This document shows, piece after piece, positions 14,401-26,400 of a stretch of DNA of 64,000 bases; the stretch's first letter is position 1, and each line of letters opens with the position of its first letter. The notes below the pieces were generated by a model. That model did no database searches, was not told where the DNA came from, and was given only the letters and a program-made list of their open reading frames with translations. The stretch covers positions 39,051,200-39,115,199 of the forward strand of contig OX246744.1 of assembly GCA_945910005.1 (NCBI GenBank), read 5' to 3'. The DNA comes from Isoperla grammatica. Its lineage: Eukaryota; Arthropoda; Insecta; Plecoptera; Perlodidae. A program made the translations under genes and the position numbers.

Positions 14401-17400
14401 CACCATCTTGCAACGCTCCCCCGCCCCTTGTGTGGGCCCCCCCTTGGAGATGCAGCAGTGCTACTTGGGACCTTGCACAAGTAAGACAAGAACACAAGTC
14501 TGTTCATTCCAAGTAGTTAGTCACCATCTTGCAACGCCCCCCCGCCCCTTGTGTGGGCCCCCCCTTGGAGATGCAGCAGTGCTACTTGGGGCCTTGCACA
14601 AGTAAGACAAGAACACACGTCTGTTCATTCCAAGTAGTTAGTCACCATCTTGCAACGCTCCCCCGCCCCTTGTGTGGGCCCCCCCTTGGAGATGCAGCAG
14701 TGCTACTTGGGGCCTTGCACAAGTAAGACAAGAACACACGTCTGTTCATTCCAAGTAGTTAGTCACCATCTTGCAACGCTCCCCCGCCCCTTGTGTGGGC
14801 CCCCCCTTAGAGATGCAGCAGTGCTACTTGGGGCCTTGCACAAGTAAGACAAGAACACAAGTCTGTTCATTCCAAGTAGTTAGTCACCATCTTGCAACGC
14901 TCCCCCGCCCCTTGTGTGGGCCCCCCTTGGAGATGCAGCAGTGCTACTTGGGGCCTTGCACAATTAAGACAAGAAAACAAGTCTGTTCATTCCAAGTAGT
15001 TAGTCACCATCTTGCAACGCTCCCCCGCCCCTTGTGGGGGCCCCCCTTGGAGATGCAGCACTGCTACTTGGGGCCTTGCACAAGTAAGACAAGAACACAA
15101 GTCTGTTCATTCCAAGTAGTTAGTCACCATCTTGCAACGCCCCCCCGCCCCTTGTGTGGGCCCCCCCTTGGAGATGCAGCAGTGCTACTTGGGGCCTTGC
15201 ACAAGTAAGACAAGAACACAAGTCTGTTCATTCCAAGTAGTTAGTCACCATCTTGCAACGCTCCCCCGCCCCTTGTGTGGGCCCCCCCTTGGAGATGCAG
15301 CAGTGCTTCTTGGGGCCTTGCACAAGTAAGACAAGAACACAAGTCTGTTCATTCCAAGTAGTTAGTCACCATCTTGCAACGCTCCCCCGCCCCTTGTGTG
15401 GGCCCCCCCTTGGAGATGCAGCACTGCTACTTGGGGCCCTGCACAAGTAAGACAAGAACACACGTCTGTTCATTCCAAGTAGTTAGTCACCATCTTGCAA
15501 CGCTCCCCCGCCCCTTGTGTGGGCCCCCCCTTGGAGATGCAGCAGTGCTACTTGGGGCCTTGCACAAGTAAGACAAGAACACACGTCTGTTCATTCCAAG
15601 TAGTTAGTCACCATCTTGCAACGCTCCCCCGCCCCTTGTGTGGGCCCCCCTTTGGAGATGCAGCAGTGCTACTTGGGGCCTTGCACAAGTAAGACAAGAA
15701 CACACGTCTGTTCATTCCAAGTAGTTAGTCACCATCTTGCAACGCTCCCCCGCCCCTTGTGTGGGCCCCCCCTTGGAGATGCAGCAGTGCTACTTGGGCC
15801 CTTGCACAAGTAAGACAAGAACACACGTCTGTTCATTCCAAGTAGTTAGTCACCATCTTGCAACGCTCCCCCGCCCCTTGTGTGGGCCCCCCCTTGGAGA
15901 TGCAGCAGTGCTACTTGGGGCCTTGCACAAGTAAGACAAGAACACAAGTCTGTTCATTCCAAGTAGTTAGTCACCATCTTGCAACGCTCCCCCGCCCCTT
16001 GTGTGGGCCCCCCCTTGGAGATGCAGCAGTGCTACTTGGGGCCTTGCACAAGTAAGACAAGAACACAAGTCTGTTCATTCCAAGTAGTTAGTCACCATCT
16101 TGCAACGCTCCCCCGCCCCTTGTGTGGGCCCCGCCTTGGAGATGCAGCACTGCTACTTGGGACCTTGCACAAGTAAGACAAGAACACAAGTCTGTTTATT
16201 CCAAGTAGTTAGTCACCATCCTGCAACGCTCCCCCGCCCCTTGTGTGGGCCCCCCCTTGGAGATGCAGCAGTGCTACTTGGGGCCTTGCACAAGTAAGAC
16301 AAGAACACAAGTCTGTTCATTCCAAGTAGTTAGTCACCATCTTGCAACGCTCCCCCGCCCCTTGTGTGGGCCCCCCCTTAGAGATGCAGCAGTGCTACTT
16401 GGGGCCTTGCACAAGTAAGACAAGAACACACGTCTGTTCATTCCAAGTAGTTAGTCACCATCTTGCAACGCTCCCCCGCCCCTTGTGTGGGCCCCCCCTT
16501 GGAGATGCAGCAGTGCTACTTGGGGCCTTGCACAAGTAAGACAAGAACACAAGTCTGTTCATTCCAAGTAGTTAGTCACCATCTTGCAACGCCCCCCCGC
16601 CCCTTGTGTGGGCCCCCCCTTGGAGATTCAGCAGTGCTACTTGGGGCCTTGCACAAGTAAGACAAGAACACAAGTCTGTTCATTCCAAGTAGTTAGTCAC
16701 CATCTTGCAACGCTCCCCCGCCCCTTGTGTGGGCCCCCCCTTGGAGATGCAGCAGTGCTACTTGGGGCCTTGCACAAGTAAGACAAGAACACACGTCTGT
16801 TCATTCCAAGTAGTTAGTCACCATCTTGCAACGCTCCCCCGCCCCTTGTGTGGGCCCCCCCTTGGAGATGCAGCAGTGCTACTTGGGGCCTTGCACAAGT
16901 AAGACAAGAACACACGTCTGTTCATTCCAAGTAGTTAGTCACCATCTTGCAACGCTCCCCCGCCCCTTGTGTGGGCCCCCCCTTGGAGATGCAGCACTGC
17001 TACTTGGGGCCTTGCACAAGTAAGACAAGAACACAAGTCTGTTCATTCCAAGTAGTTAGTCACCATCTTGCAACGCTCCCCCGCCCCTTGTGTGGGCCCC
17101 CCCTTGGAGATGCAGCAGTGCTACTTGGGGCCTTGCACAAGTAAGACAAGAACACACGTCTGTTCATTCCAAGTAGTTAGTCACCATCTTGCAACGCTCC
17201 CCCGCCCCTTGTGTGGGCCCCCCCTTGGAGATGCAGCAGTGCTACTTGGGGCCTTGCACAAGTAAGACAAGAACACAAGTCTGTTCATTCCAAGTAGTTA
17301 GTCACCATCTTGCAACGCTCCCCCGCCCCTTGTGTGGGCCCCCCCTTGGAGATGCAGCAGTGCTACTTGGGGCCTTGCACAAGTAAGACAAGAACACAAG

Positions 17401-20400
17401 TCTGTTCATTCCAAGTAGTTAGTCACCATCTTGCAACGCTCCCCCGCCCCTTGTGTGGGCCCCCCCTTGAAGATGCAGCAGTGCTACTTGGGGCCTTGCA
17501 CAAGTAAGACAAGAACACAAGTCTGTTCATTCCAAGTAGTTAGTCACCATCTTGCAACGCTCCCCCGCCCCTTGTGTGGGCCCCCCCTTGGAGATGCAGC
17601 AGTGCTACTTGGGGCCTTGCACAAGTAAGACAAGAACACAAGTCTGTTCATTCCAAGTAGTTAGTCACCATCTTGCAACGCTCCCCTGCCCCTTGTGTGG
17701 GCCCCCCCTTGGAGATGCAGCAGTGCTACTTGGGGCCTTGCACAAGTAAGACAAGAACACACGTCTGTTCATTCCAAGTAGTTGGTCACCATCTTGCAAC
17801 GCTCCCCCGCCCCTTGTGTGGGCCCCCCCTTGGAGATGCAGCAGTGCTACTTGGGGCCTTGCACAAGTAAGACAAGAACACAAGTCTGTTCATTCCAAGT
17901 AGTTAGTCACCATCTTGCAACGCTCCCCCGCCCCTTGTGTGGGCCCCCCCTTGGAGATGCAGCAGTGCTACTTGGGGCCTTGCACAAGTAAGACAAGAAC
18001 ACACGTCTGTTCATTCCAAACAACGGTGCTGTGTTTCAGGCAAGGTACACGAGGTGGCAGTGTTCCACGGAGACAGTGTGTTGTCTTACATGCCGCTGGG
18101 CCAGCCTTCGCGCCTGCTGCACCTCTACATAAGGTTCATGCCCGTCTACCCCTTGGGTCAGCTCGTGACACGTCACAGTACGGTGCTGTGTTTCAGGCAA
18201 GGTACACGAGATGGCAGTGTTCCACGGAGACAGTGTGTTGTCTTACATGCCGCTGGGCCAGCCTTCGCGCCTGCTGCACCTCTACATAAGGTTCATGCCC
18301 GTCTACCCCTGGGGTCAGCTCGTGACACGTCACAGTACGGTGCTGTGTTTCAGGCAAGGTACACGAGGTCGCAGTGTTCCACGGAGACGGTGTGTTGTCT
18401 TACATGCCGCTGGGCCAGCCTTCGCGCCTGCTGCACCTCTACATAAGGTTCATGCCCGTCTACCCCTGGGGTCAGCTCGTGGGACGTCACAGTACGGTGC
18501 TGTGTTTCAGGCAAGGTACACGAGGTCGCAGTGTTCCACGGAGACAGTGTGTTGTCTTACAAGCCGCTGGGCCAGCCTTCGCGCCTGCTGCACCTCTACA
18601 TAAGGTTCATGCCCGTCTACCCCTGGGGTCAGCTCGTGACACGTCACAGTGAGGGTTGCAAGGGCTCCAAGTGTGATGTTATGCAGCTACACCTCGAGTC
18701 TTCCTACCTCGTTTGGCACGTTAACGTTCAGGGCTGCGTCGCCACGGCCGTCAGTGAAAGTAAACTAGACGTAAGTTACGTGGCTCACGCGTAAAGTAAG
18801 CGATCACCACCTAACAAGGACTGATTTCCACAGAATGCCAATAAACACACAGAAACAGTATGAACATCAAGCGCAAGACAATTTTAAAAGGTTGAAACAA
18901 AAGTAAATTAAATTTGTCTCGATTAAGCTAGTCTCATATGTACTGACAAAATATCAGACTCCAATAAGTACCAACTTAATCTTCTACTTCTCTGGTTTCT
19001 ACGTCTAAATGAAACAGATCTACTAGGGATAATTTACGAACGTGTATTGTTTACCGGGAAATTCCGAACACAGGGGGCGTGACAAATAAAGCTTGTGCAC
19101 TCTGATAAACAAAAGACCACCTTTACAAATGTAAATTAAATGACTCCATGAATATGTCGATTCTCGTTGCAACAGAGTCGGTAACTTTAGAACCTGAGGA
19201 AAGCTTTTACCAAGTGAAAATATGAAATAAATAGAAATTTAAGAAGTGTATAAGGGGGTGGGACTATAAACATGAATACGTCAACAGATGGACGTGTGGC
19301 ACGAAGCGCTGCTGACGGTGACGGGCACGAAGATAACGATGAGGATCGACGATGGAACCAACCAGCTTGAGACAAAGTTGAGCTGTGTCCCCCCCGCCTC
19401 CGAGATGGACCTGTCCATGAAGGTCGGGGAGAAGTTCCAAGGTCACATCGAGAGCCTCGCGGTCAACTTCAACAGGCTTGTCCTGAGCCACAAGCGAGAC
19501 AACCAGGTGCGTTAGAAGATGGAACTCCTTTTTCCTCCAATAACTCCCCGACGTCATATGGCCTTGTTAAGTACGTCGTTTACCACCAAATAGTAATAAT
19601 ATTTGTGATTATCTTCTCTAGAAGACGAAACGCTGGTTCCAGTTAAACGGTTTAAATGATGTCTCGAAAACGCACAATGATTTTGTAAGAATTATAGACT
19701 CAGTGATAAATGTGTCTAATATTTTATACAGTAGGGGTGCATTCCGAGAGAATACTTTTATAACCCTACTCACTAAAATATTGGAAATGTTTCACAGTTT
19801 TCTTTACCGACACCAGAACTGCACAAGCGGCAAGGGAGACATCAAAATGAAGGGTAGCTTTATTGGAGCACGCTTTGGTGATCCCCATCACCCGTCATTA
19901 TAGTCTGTAGTCTTTACAAAACCACGTCTCGCTGTCTTCGACAGCTGTCACCCATCATCAATGAAACAAGCCCTACCTTTCTCCATGGCCACCCGGGGCA
20001 GAAGAATATGCTCAGCAAAGGAAGACCTGGCCGAGTACTGTAACAAGATCAGTAAAGCCTTCACTAACCGCGGCTACCCCCCTAAACTTGTCAAACAGCA
20101 GATGACTCGTGCCCCCAACCCACAGCCCACTGGTACGCAAGGGAATATCATCCCCCTAATCACCCAGTGGCACCCGGGTCTACATGCCCTGAATGGCATA
20201 ATCAAGAGGAACAGCCATCTTCTAAAAACCTCGGCCCTCACCCAAAACATCAACATCCCGCGAGTCACCTTTAAACGTCCACCCAACATTCAGGACCTAC
20301 TGGTGAAACGCAACCCCTGGCGCAGTACCAACACACCTACCGAAGCCCGACCACCTGGCTCATACCCTTGTGAGAGCTCTCGCTGTAAAACATGCCCACT

Positions 20401-23400
20401 CAATCTTCCAACCGAGTCGTTCACAGCGAGAGCTACCAACAAGATCTACGACATCCGGGGACACAACACGTGCAAGACCAACAATGTAATATATCAACTG
20501 AGGTGCAGTAGATGCCCAGCCGAATATGTAGGCCTGACTACTAACGCACTCAACACCCGGATGAATGGCCACAGGCACGATACCAGAGTAGGGAACACTG
20601 ACAAACCTGTCGCCCTACATGCAGCCACTCACAACCTGACATTCAACGAATGCTTCTATGCCAGTGTTGTGAGAGCCCTACCAGCTAGCTGCAATGAGCA
20701 TGAGCTGAGAAGATGGGAACTGGCACATCAGTGGATCACCAACTCCAGGCTCCCCCCTAATCTCAACATCCGTTAGGGTCCTGCTCTCCACTACCTGATT
20801 GCCACCCTTCCCCTCTTAGCTCTCCTCCCCACCCACACCCAACAGCGCCACTGGCGTGACCTGTAAATAACTGTATATACCTGTACATAGCTAGTCACCT
20901 CTCTGCACTCGTCGAGTGAACAAGGCCCTGTTCGGCCGAAACCGTTTCGACGTTTTTGTTTGTGTTTTTACTACTTTTTTATGTATCTATTTATTAACTA
21001 CAAGACCCCTGCAGTCACCAACCAGGTAAGCTGTTGGGTTCCCTATCAATTTTACCCCTACCAAGCATGTCTTCATGTTTCAATGTCTTGTAGCAGTCTT
21101 GCGATTCGACTGGAAGTGGTTTTAGATAGATAGAAGTATTTCCGTAATATGAGACTCTTCTGTGTTTAGAAGGCCAACAACGCTGGAGTGGCACCGTATG
21201 ACGCCTCCAATGTCCACTACGAGACGACAGACAGGAATGTCGAGGAGGGTTTCCGACACTTTGCTGACGGAGCTTTCATTGAGGCCTCGTGCCCCGTCAA
21301 CGAGGACCACTGGCAGGTACGGTCATACGTAAACACTGATACTCAACTAATAGAAATACTGCCCTAAATAAAATAATTAACCCACTGCCATGTTTTGTAC
21401 AATTTGTAAAATTTTGAGGTGTCCCATATTTACCAAATTGCAGATTTGTGATAGAACCCAAATTCGTATAAAAATACAATTTTAAATTTATTTTAGGAAA
21501 CATTTTTCCCTGATTTTTTCTTGACGTTCTAGCCTTTTTTAAATTTCTGTTTACACTTTTGGGGATTCTTTTTTGAATTGTACACTTTATGAGGGATTTT
21601 ATGTTTTTATAAAGCTCATTTTTCTATGAAATATAGGTAAAAATAAACAAATCTAAATGTAATGTTGCCGGAAAGCATCACGTCCGGAGTGAACTATGAG
21701 GGACTACATGATTCGTACACGTTCAATCTCCAGGTAGAGGTGGCTGTGAGATTGGACACGATCGACGGTGTGTTGCTTCTGATGCCGGGGGAGAACTCTG
21801 ACGAATACACGGAGGTGATGTTGGAGCGAGGTCGCATCAAGCTGCGGACCTACTGCGCTGACCTCCACTCGGAGGTCGAGAGTCCCCTGGAGGCCGTCGC
21901 GGGGCAGTGGATCCACGTGGCGGTCAACAGGGGTGGGGAGCTCAGGGTGAGTACACGGAGGTCATGTTGTCTGACCTCCACTCGGAGGGCAAGAGTCCCC
22001 TGGAGGCCGTCGCGGGGCAGTGGATACACGTGGCGGTCAACAGGGGCGGGGAGCTCAGGGTGAGTACACGGAGGTCATGTTGTCTGACCTCCACTCGGAG
22101 GTCGAGAGTCCCCTGGAGGCCGTCGCGGGGCAGTGGATACACGTGGCGGTCAACAGGGGCGGGGAGCTCAGGGTGAGTACACGGAGGTCATGTTGTCTGA
22201 CCTCCACTCGGAGGTCGAGAGTCCCGTGGAGGCCGTCGCGGGGCAGTGGATCCACGTGGCGGTCAACAGGGGCGGGGAGCTCAGGGTGAGTACACGGAGG
22301 TCATGTTGTCTGACCTCCACTTGGAGGTTGAGAGTCCCGTGGAGGCCGTCGCGGGGCAGTGGATACACGTGGCGGTCAACAGGGGCGGGGAGCTCAGGGT
22401 GAGTACACGGAGGTCATGTTGTCTGACCTCCACTCGGAGGTCGAGAGGCCCCTGGAGGCCGTCGCGGGGAAGTGGATCCACGTGGCGGTCAACAGGGGCG
22501 GGCAGCACGGGGTGAGTACACGGAGGTCATGTTGTCTGACCTCCACTCGGAGGTTGAGAGTCCCCTGGAGGCCGTCGCGGGGCAGTGGATCCACGTGGCG
22601 GTCAACAGGGGCGAGGAGCTCAGGGTGAGTACACGGAGGCCATGTTGTCTGACCTCCACTCGGAGGTCGAGAGTCCCCTGGAGGCCGTCGCGGGGCAGTG
22701 GATCCACGTGGCGGTCAACAGGGGCGAGGAGCTCAGGGTGAGTACACGGAGGCCATGTGGTCTGACCTCCACTCGGAGGGCGAGAGTCCCCTGGAGGCCG
22801 TCGTGGAGCAGATGATACACGTGGCGGTCAACAGGGGCGGGGAGCTCAGGGTGAGTACACGGAGGTCATGTTGTCTGACCTCCACTCGGAGGGCGAGAGT
22901 CCCCTGGAGGCCGTCGCGGGGCAGTGGATACACGTGGCGGTCAACAGGGGCGAGGAGCTCAGGGTGAGTACACGGAGGTCATGTTGTCTGACCTCCACTC
23001 GGAGGGCAAGAGTCCCCTGGAGGCCGTCGCGGGGCAGTGGATACACGTGGCGGTCAACAGGGGCGAGGAGCTCAGGGTGAGTACACGGAGGTCATGTTGT
23101 CTGACCTCCACTTGGAGGTCGAGGGTCCCCTGGAGGCCGTCGCGGGGCAGTGGATACACGTGGCGGTCAACAGGGGCGGGGAGCTCAGGGTGAGTACACG
23201 GAGGTCATGTTGTATGACCTCCACTCGGAGGTGGAGAGTCCCGTGGAGGCCGTCGCGGGGCAGTGGATACACGTGGCGGTCAACAGGGGCGAGGAGCTCA
23301 GGGTGAGTACACGGAGGTCATGTTGCCTGACCTCCACTCAGAGGTCGAGCTGAGGGCGAGTACAACTCAGGTTGGAATTCATAGTCGGCCCCTACACCTA

Positions 23401-26400
23401 GGGGCGCCCATTGTTGCTAAGGTAACAATTGTTTCCACGTTATTTCCCATAAACAAAACAAATCCATAGCAACAATGGGTGCCCCTAGGTGTAGGGGCCG
23501 ACTATGAATTCCAACCTTAGTCTCACTACCTCGCACGCTGTTGAACCTTCTCACACAGCCTAGAGAGGACCGACCAGTAAGCAAGGTTGTTTAATCCGTA
23601 CACTGCCAGTTATTATAACTTTCATTCAAGTAAATGCTGATCTTTCTTGAAGTAATGCAGTACAGTTATTCCCATTTTTTACAAGACAATGTTTTGGTAT
23701 GTCCTTATGGTGTTCTTTTTTCTATATTCGTTTTGTTGTTTGCTATTTCATTATCATTTTTCTACCAGTCCAATATCATAGTTCTATTTATTGTCGTTTA
23801 TTCTAAAACAGTTTTATGACCAACTATGGTAGATACTAGATACATTATAAAAAATAAAAAAAAATAAAAATAAAAATAATAAAAAATAAATAAACAGAAT
23901 AAATAAATAAAATATCACAAGAAAGCTGTGTCTGACGCGCGAACTCAAGTGTCTGTGTTGCAGGACGGTGTGTGTGAGAACGGACCGTGCGACGTGGGTA
24001 TCACAGTCAACGGAGGCGAACGTGTTTCCTTGTCTGCAACAGCGACGGAACACGAGAAGACCAGAGCGCTATAGTGTCTCTGTGTTGCAGGACGGTGTGT
24101 GTGAGAACGGACCGTGCGACGTGGGTTTCACAGTCAACGGAGGCGAACGTGTTTCCTTGTCTGCAACAGCGACGGAACACGAGAAGACCAGAGCGCTATA
24201 GTGTCTCTGTGTTGCAGGACGGTGTGTGTGAGAACGGACCGTGCGACGTGGGTATCACAGTCAACGGAGGCGAACGTGTTTCCTTGTCTGCAACAGCGAC
24301 GGAACACGAGAAGACCAGAGCGCTATAGTGTCTCTGTGTTGCAGGGCACGAGTGTGTGAGAACGGACCGTGCGACGTGGGTATCACAGTCAACGGAGGCG
24401 AACGTGTTTCCTTGTCTGCAACAGCGACGGAACACGAGAAGACCAGAGCGCTATAGTGTCTCTGTGTTGCAGGACGGTGTGTGTGAGAACGGACCTTGCG
24501 ACGTGGGTATCACAGTCAACGGAGGCGAACGTGTTTCCTTGTCTGCAACAGCGACGGAACCCGAGAAGACCAGAGCGCTATAGTGTCTCTGTGTTGCAGG
24601 ACGGTGTGTGTGAGAACGGACCGTGCGACGTGGGTATCACAGTCAACGGAGGCGAACGTGTTTCCTTGTCTGCAACAGCGACGGAACACGAGAAGACCAG
24701 AGCGCTATAGTGTCTCTGTGTTGCAGGACGGTGTGTGTGAGAACGGACCTTGCGACGTGGGTATCACAGTCAACGGAGGGGAACGTGTTTCCTTGTCTGC
24801 AACAGCGACGGAACACGAGAAGACCGGAGCGCTATAGTGTCTCTGTGTTGCAGGATGGAGTGTGTGAGAACGGACCTTGCGATGTGGGTTTCACAGTCAA
24901 CGGAGGGGAACGTGTTTCCTTGTCTGCAACAGCGACGGAACACGAGAAGACCGGAGCGCTATAGTGTCTCTGTGTTGCAGGATGGAGTGTGTGAGAACGG
25001 ACCTTGCGACGTGGGTATCACAGTCAACGGAGGGGAACGTGTTTCCTTGTCTGCAACAGCGACGGAACACGAGAAGACCGGAGCGCTATAGTGTCTCTGT
25101 GTTGCAGGACGGTGTGTGTGAGAACGGACCGTGCGACGTGGGTATCACAGTCAACGGAGGCGAACGTGTTTCCTTGTCTGCAACAGCGACGGAACACGAG
25201 AAGACCAGCGCGTCTTGCAAGGGGACCTTCTACATCGGCAACATCCCGCAACAGTTGCGAGTAAGACCATCATGTGTTCTTGTTGGCTTTGGAGACTTCA
25301 TTCACTCGACAGTTACAATAAAATGCACGTTTTTAGTGGGGCAATTTGAAACAAGTATGTTTTTTAATTTCAAACAAAAACATCTAGTAGCCTTTTTACA
25401 CATTGATGAGCGATAAAGCTATAAGAAACTTCATGATGAACATATGAATCAAATGTGCACATGCTGTATTATATCGAGGTGTCATAAATGTTCGGACAAA
25501 GAGACAACTAGCCCCCGCTAGTTGTTGCGTCGGCACGAGAAGCCAAGAAACAAAGACCAGGCTGCCAATAGGTCATCAATGATATCATCAATGAATCACC
25601 TCAAGAGGCTCTATTTATAAACAACACGAATCATTCTACTTCAGCAGAAGGTTTAGAAAATGGGGTTGGATTTGAGGAAATAATCTAAGGGTACAATAAA
25701 TAAATATAAGTAATCTGTTTGATCCTATCCCAACATTTGGCTACACCTGCTGGTATTGAGTTGTTAACTATATCTCGCCCGTTCTGTCCACAGAGTCAAT
25801 ACAAGCAACAAGTGACGGGCCGCGGTATCGACGGCTTTGAGCTGTTTCCGTCTCTCTCGGGGGTGTTGGGACATCTGGCCATAGACGGAGAGCTGGAGGA
25901 CATCTCTCGGCTGTCCTCCTTGGAGGTCGCCGGTCACAGAGCTTCCTCGCGCTCTGTCAGCTTTGCAGGTAGACACTCTGGATTCCATTTGACCATCAGT
26001 TGTGGGCTTTCCTTATGTAGGAACATCAGTGCAACCAGTCTTCAATCTGATCATGGGCTTATAATTATCATAAATGGAGAAATGTCATGTTCTGTGTTGC
26101 GTAGAGGAGTATTCCGAACTGCCCCTGATAATCGGCCAACAAGTCAACCTCACGTGTTACTATAACCCCGAGGAACTGGATCCAAGTTCACACGAGCGCA
26201 ATGTCGAGGCCAGCTGGCTGCGTCTGGACGCGATCATTGAAGCGATGGACGGTAAAGTAGACGCCTTCCCTCTCTGTCCATCTAGTTATAAGCCTACAGT
26301 AATACAGCTACGTGTCGGGGTTCACAGAGAAACATGTGTTGCCAGTCACGTACACAAGACGACATTCAAAACCTCGAGGGTTTGTGGTGCCTTGTCCAAT

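Noticed and set aside
10298..17991. Dozens of 65-codon ORFs in the 121-bp array
   Set aside because: They come from reading exon 7 fragments in a shifted frame, cross GTAAG donors and stop at AAGTAA. 121 is not a multiple of three, so no repeat protein is encoded.
20920..20975. Hammerhead ribozyme next to the Penelope-like ORF
   Set aside because: Some Penelope-like elements carry one, and GGCCGAAAC..TTTCGACG looked suggestive, but the CUGANGA core is not visible.
3803..25107. CRISPR-like arrays
   Set aside because: Units are contiguous copies without unique spacers, and the DNA is eukaryotic with introns.
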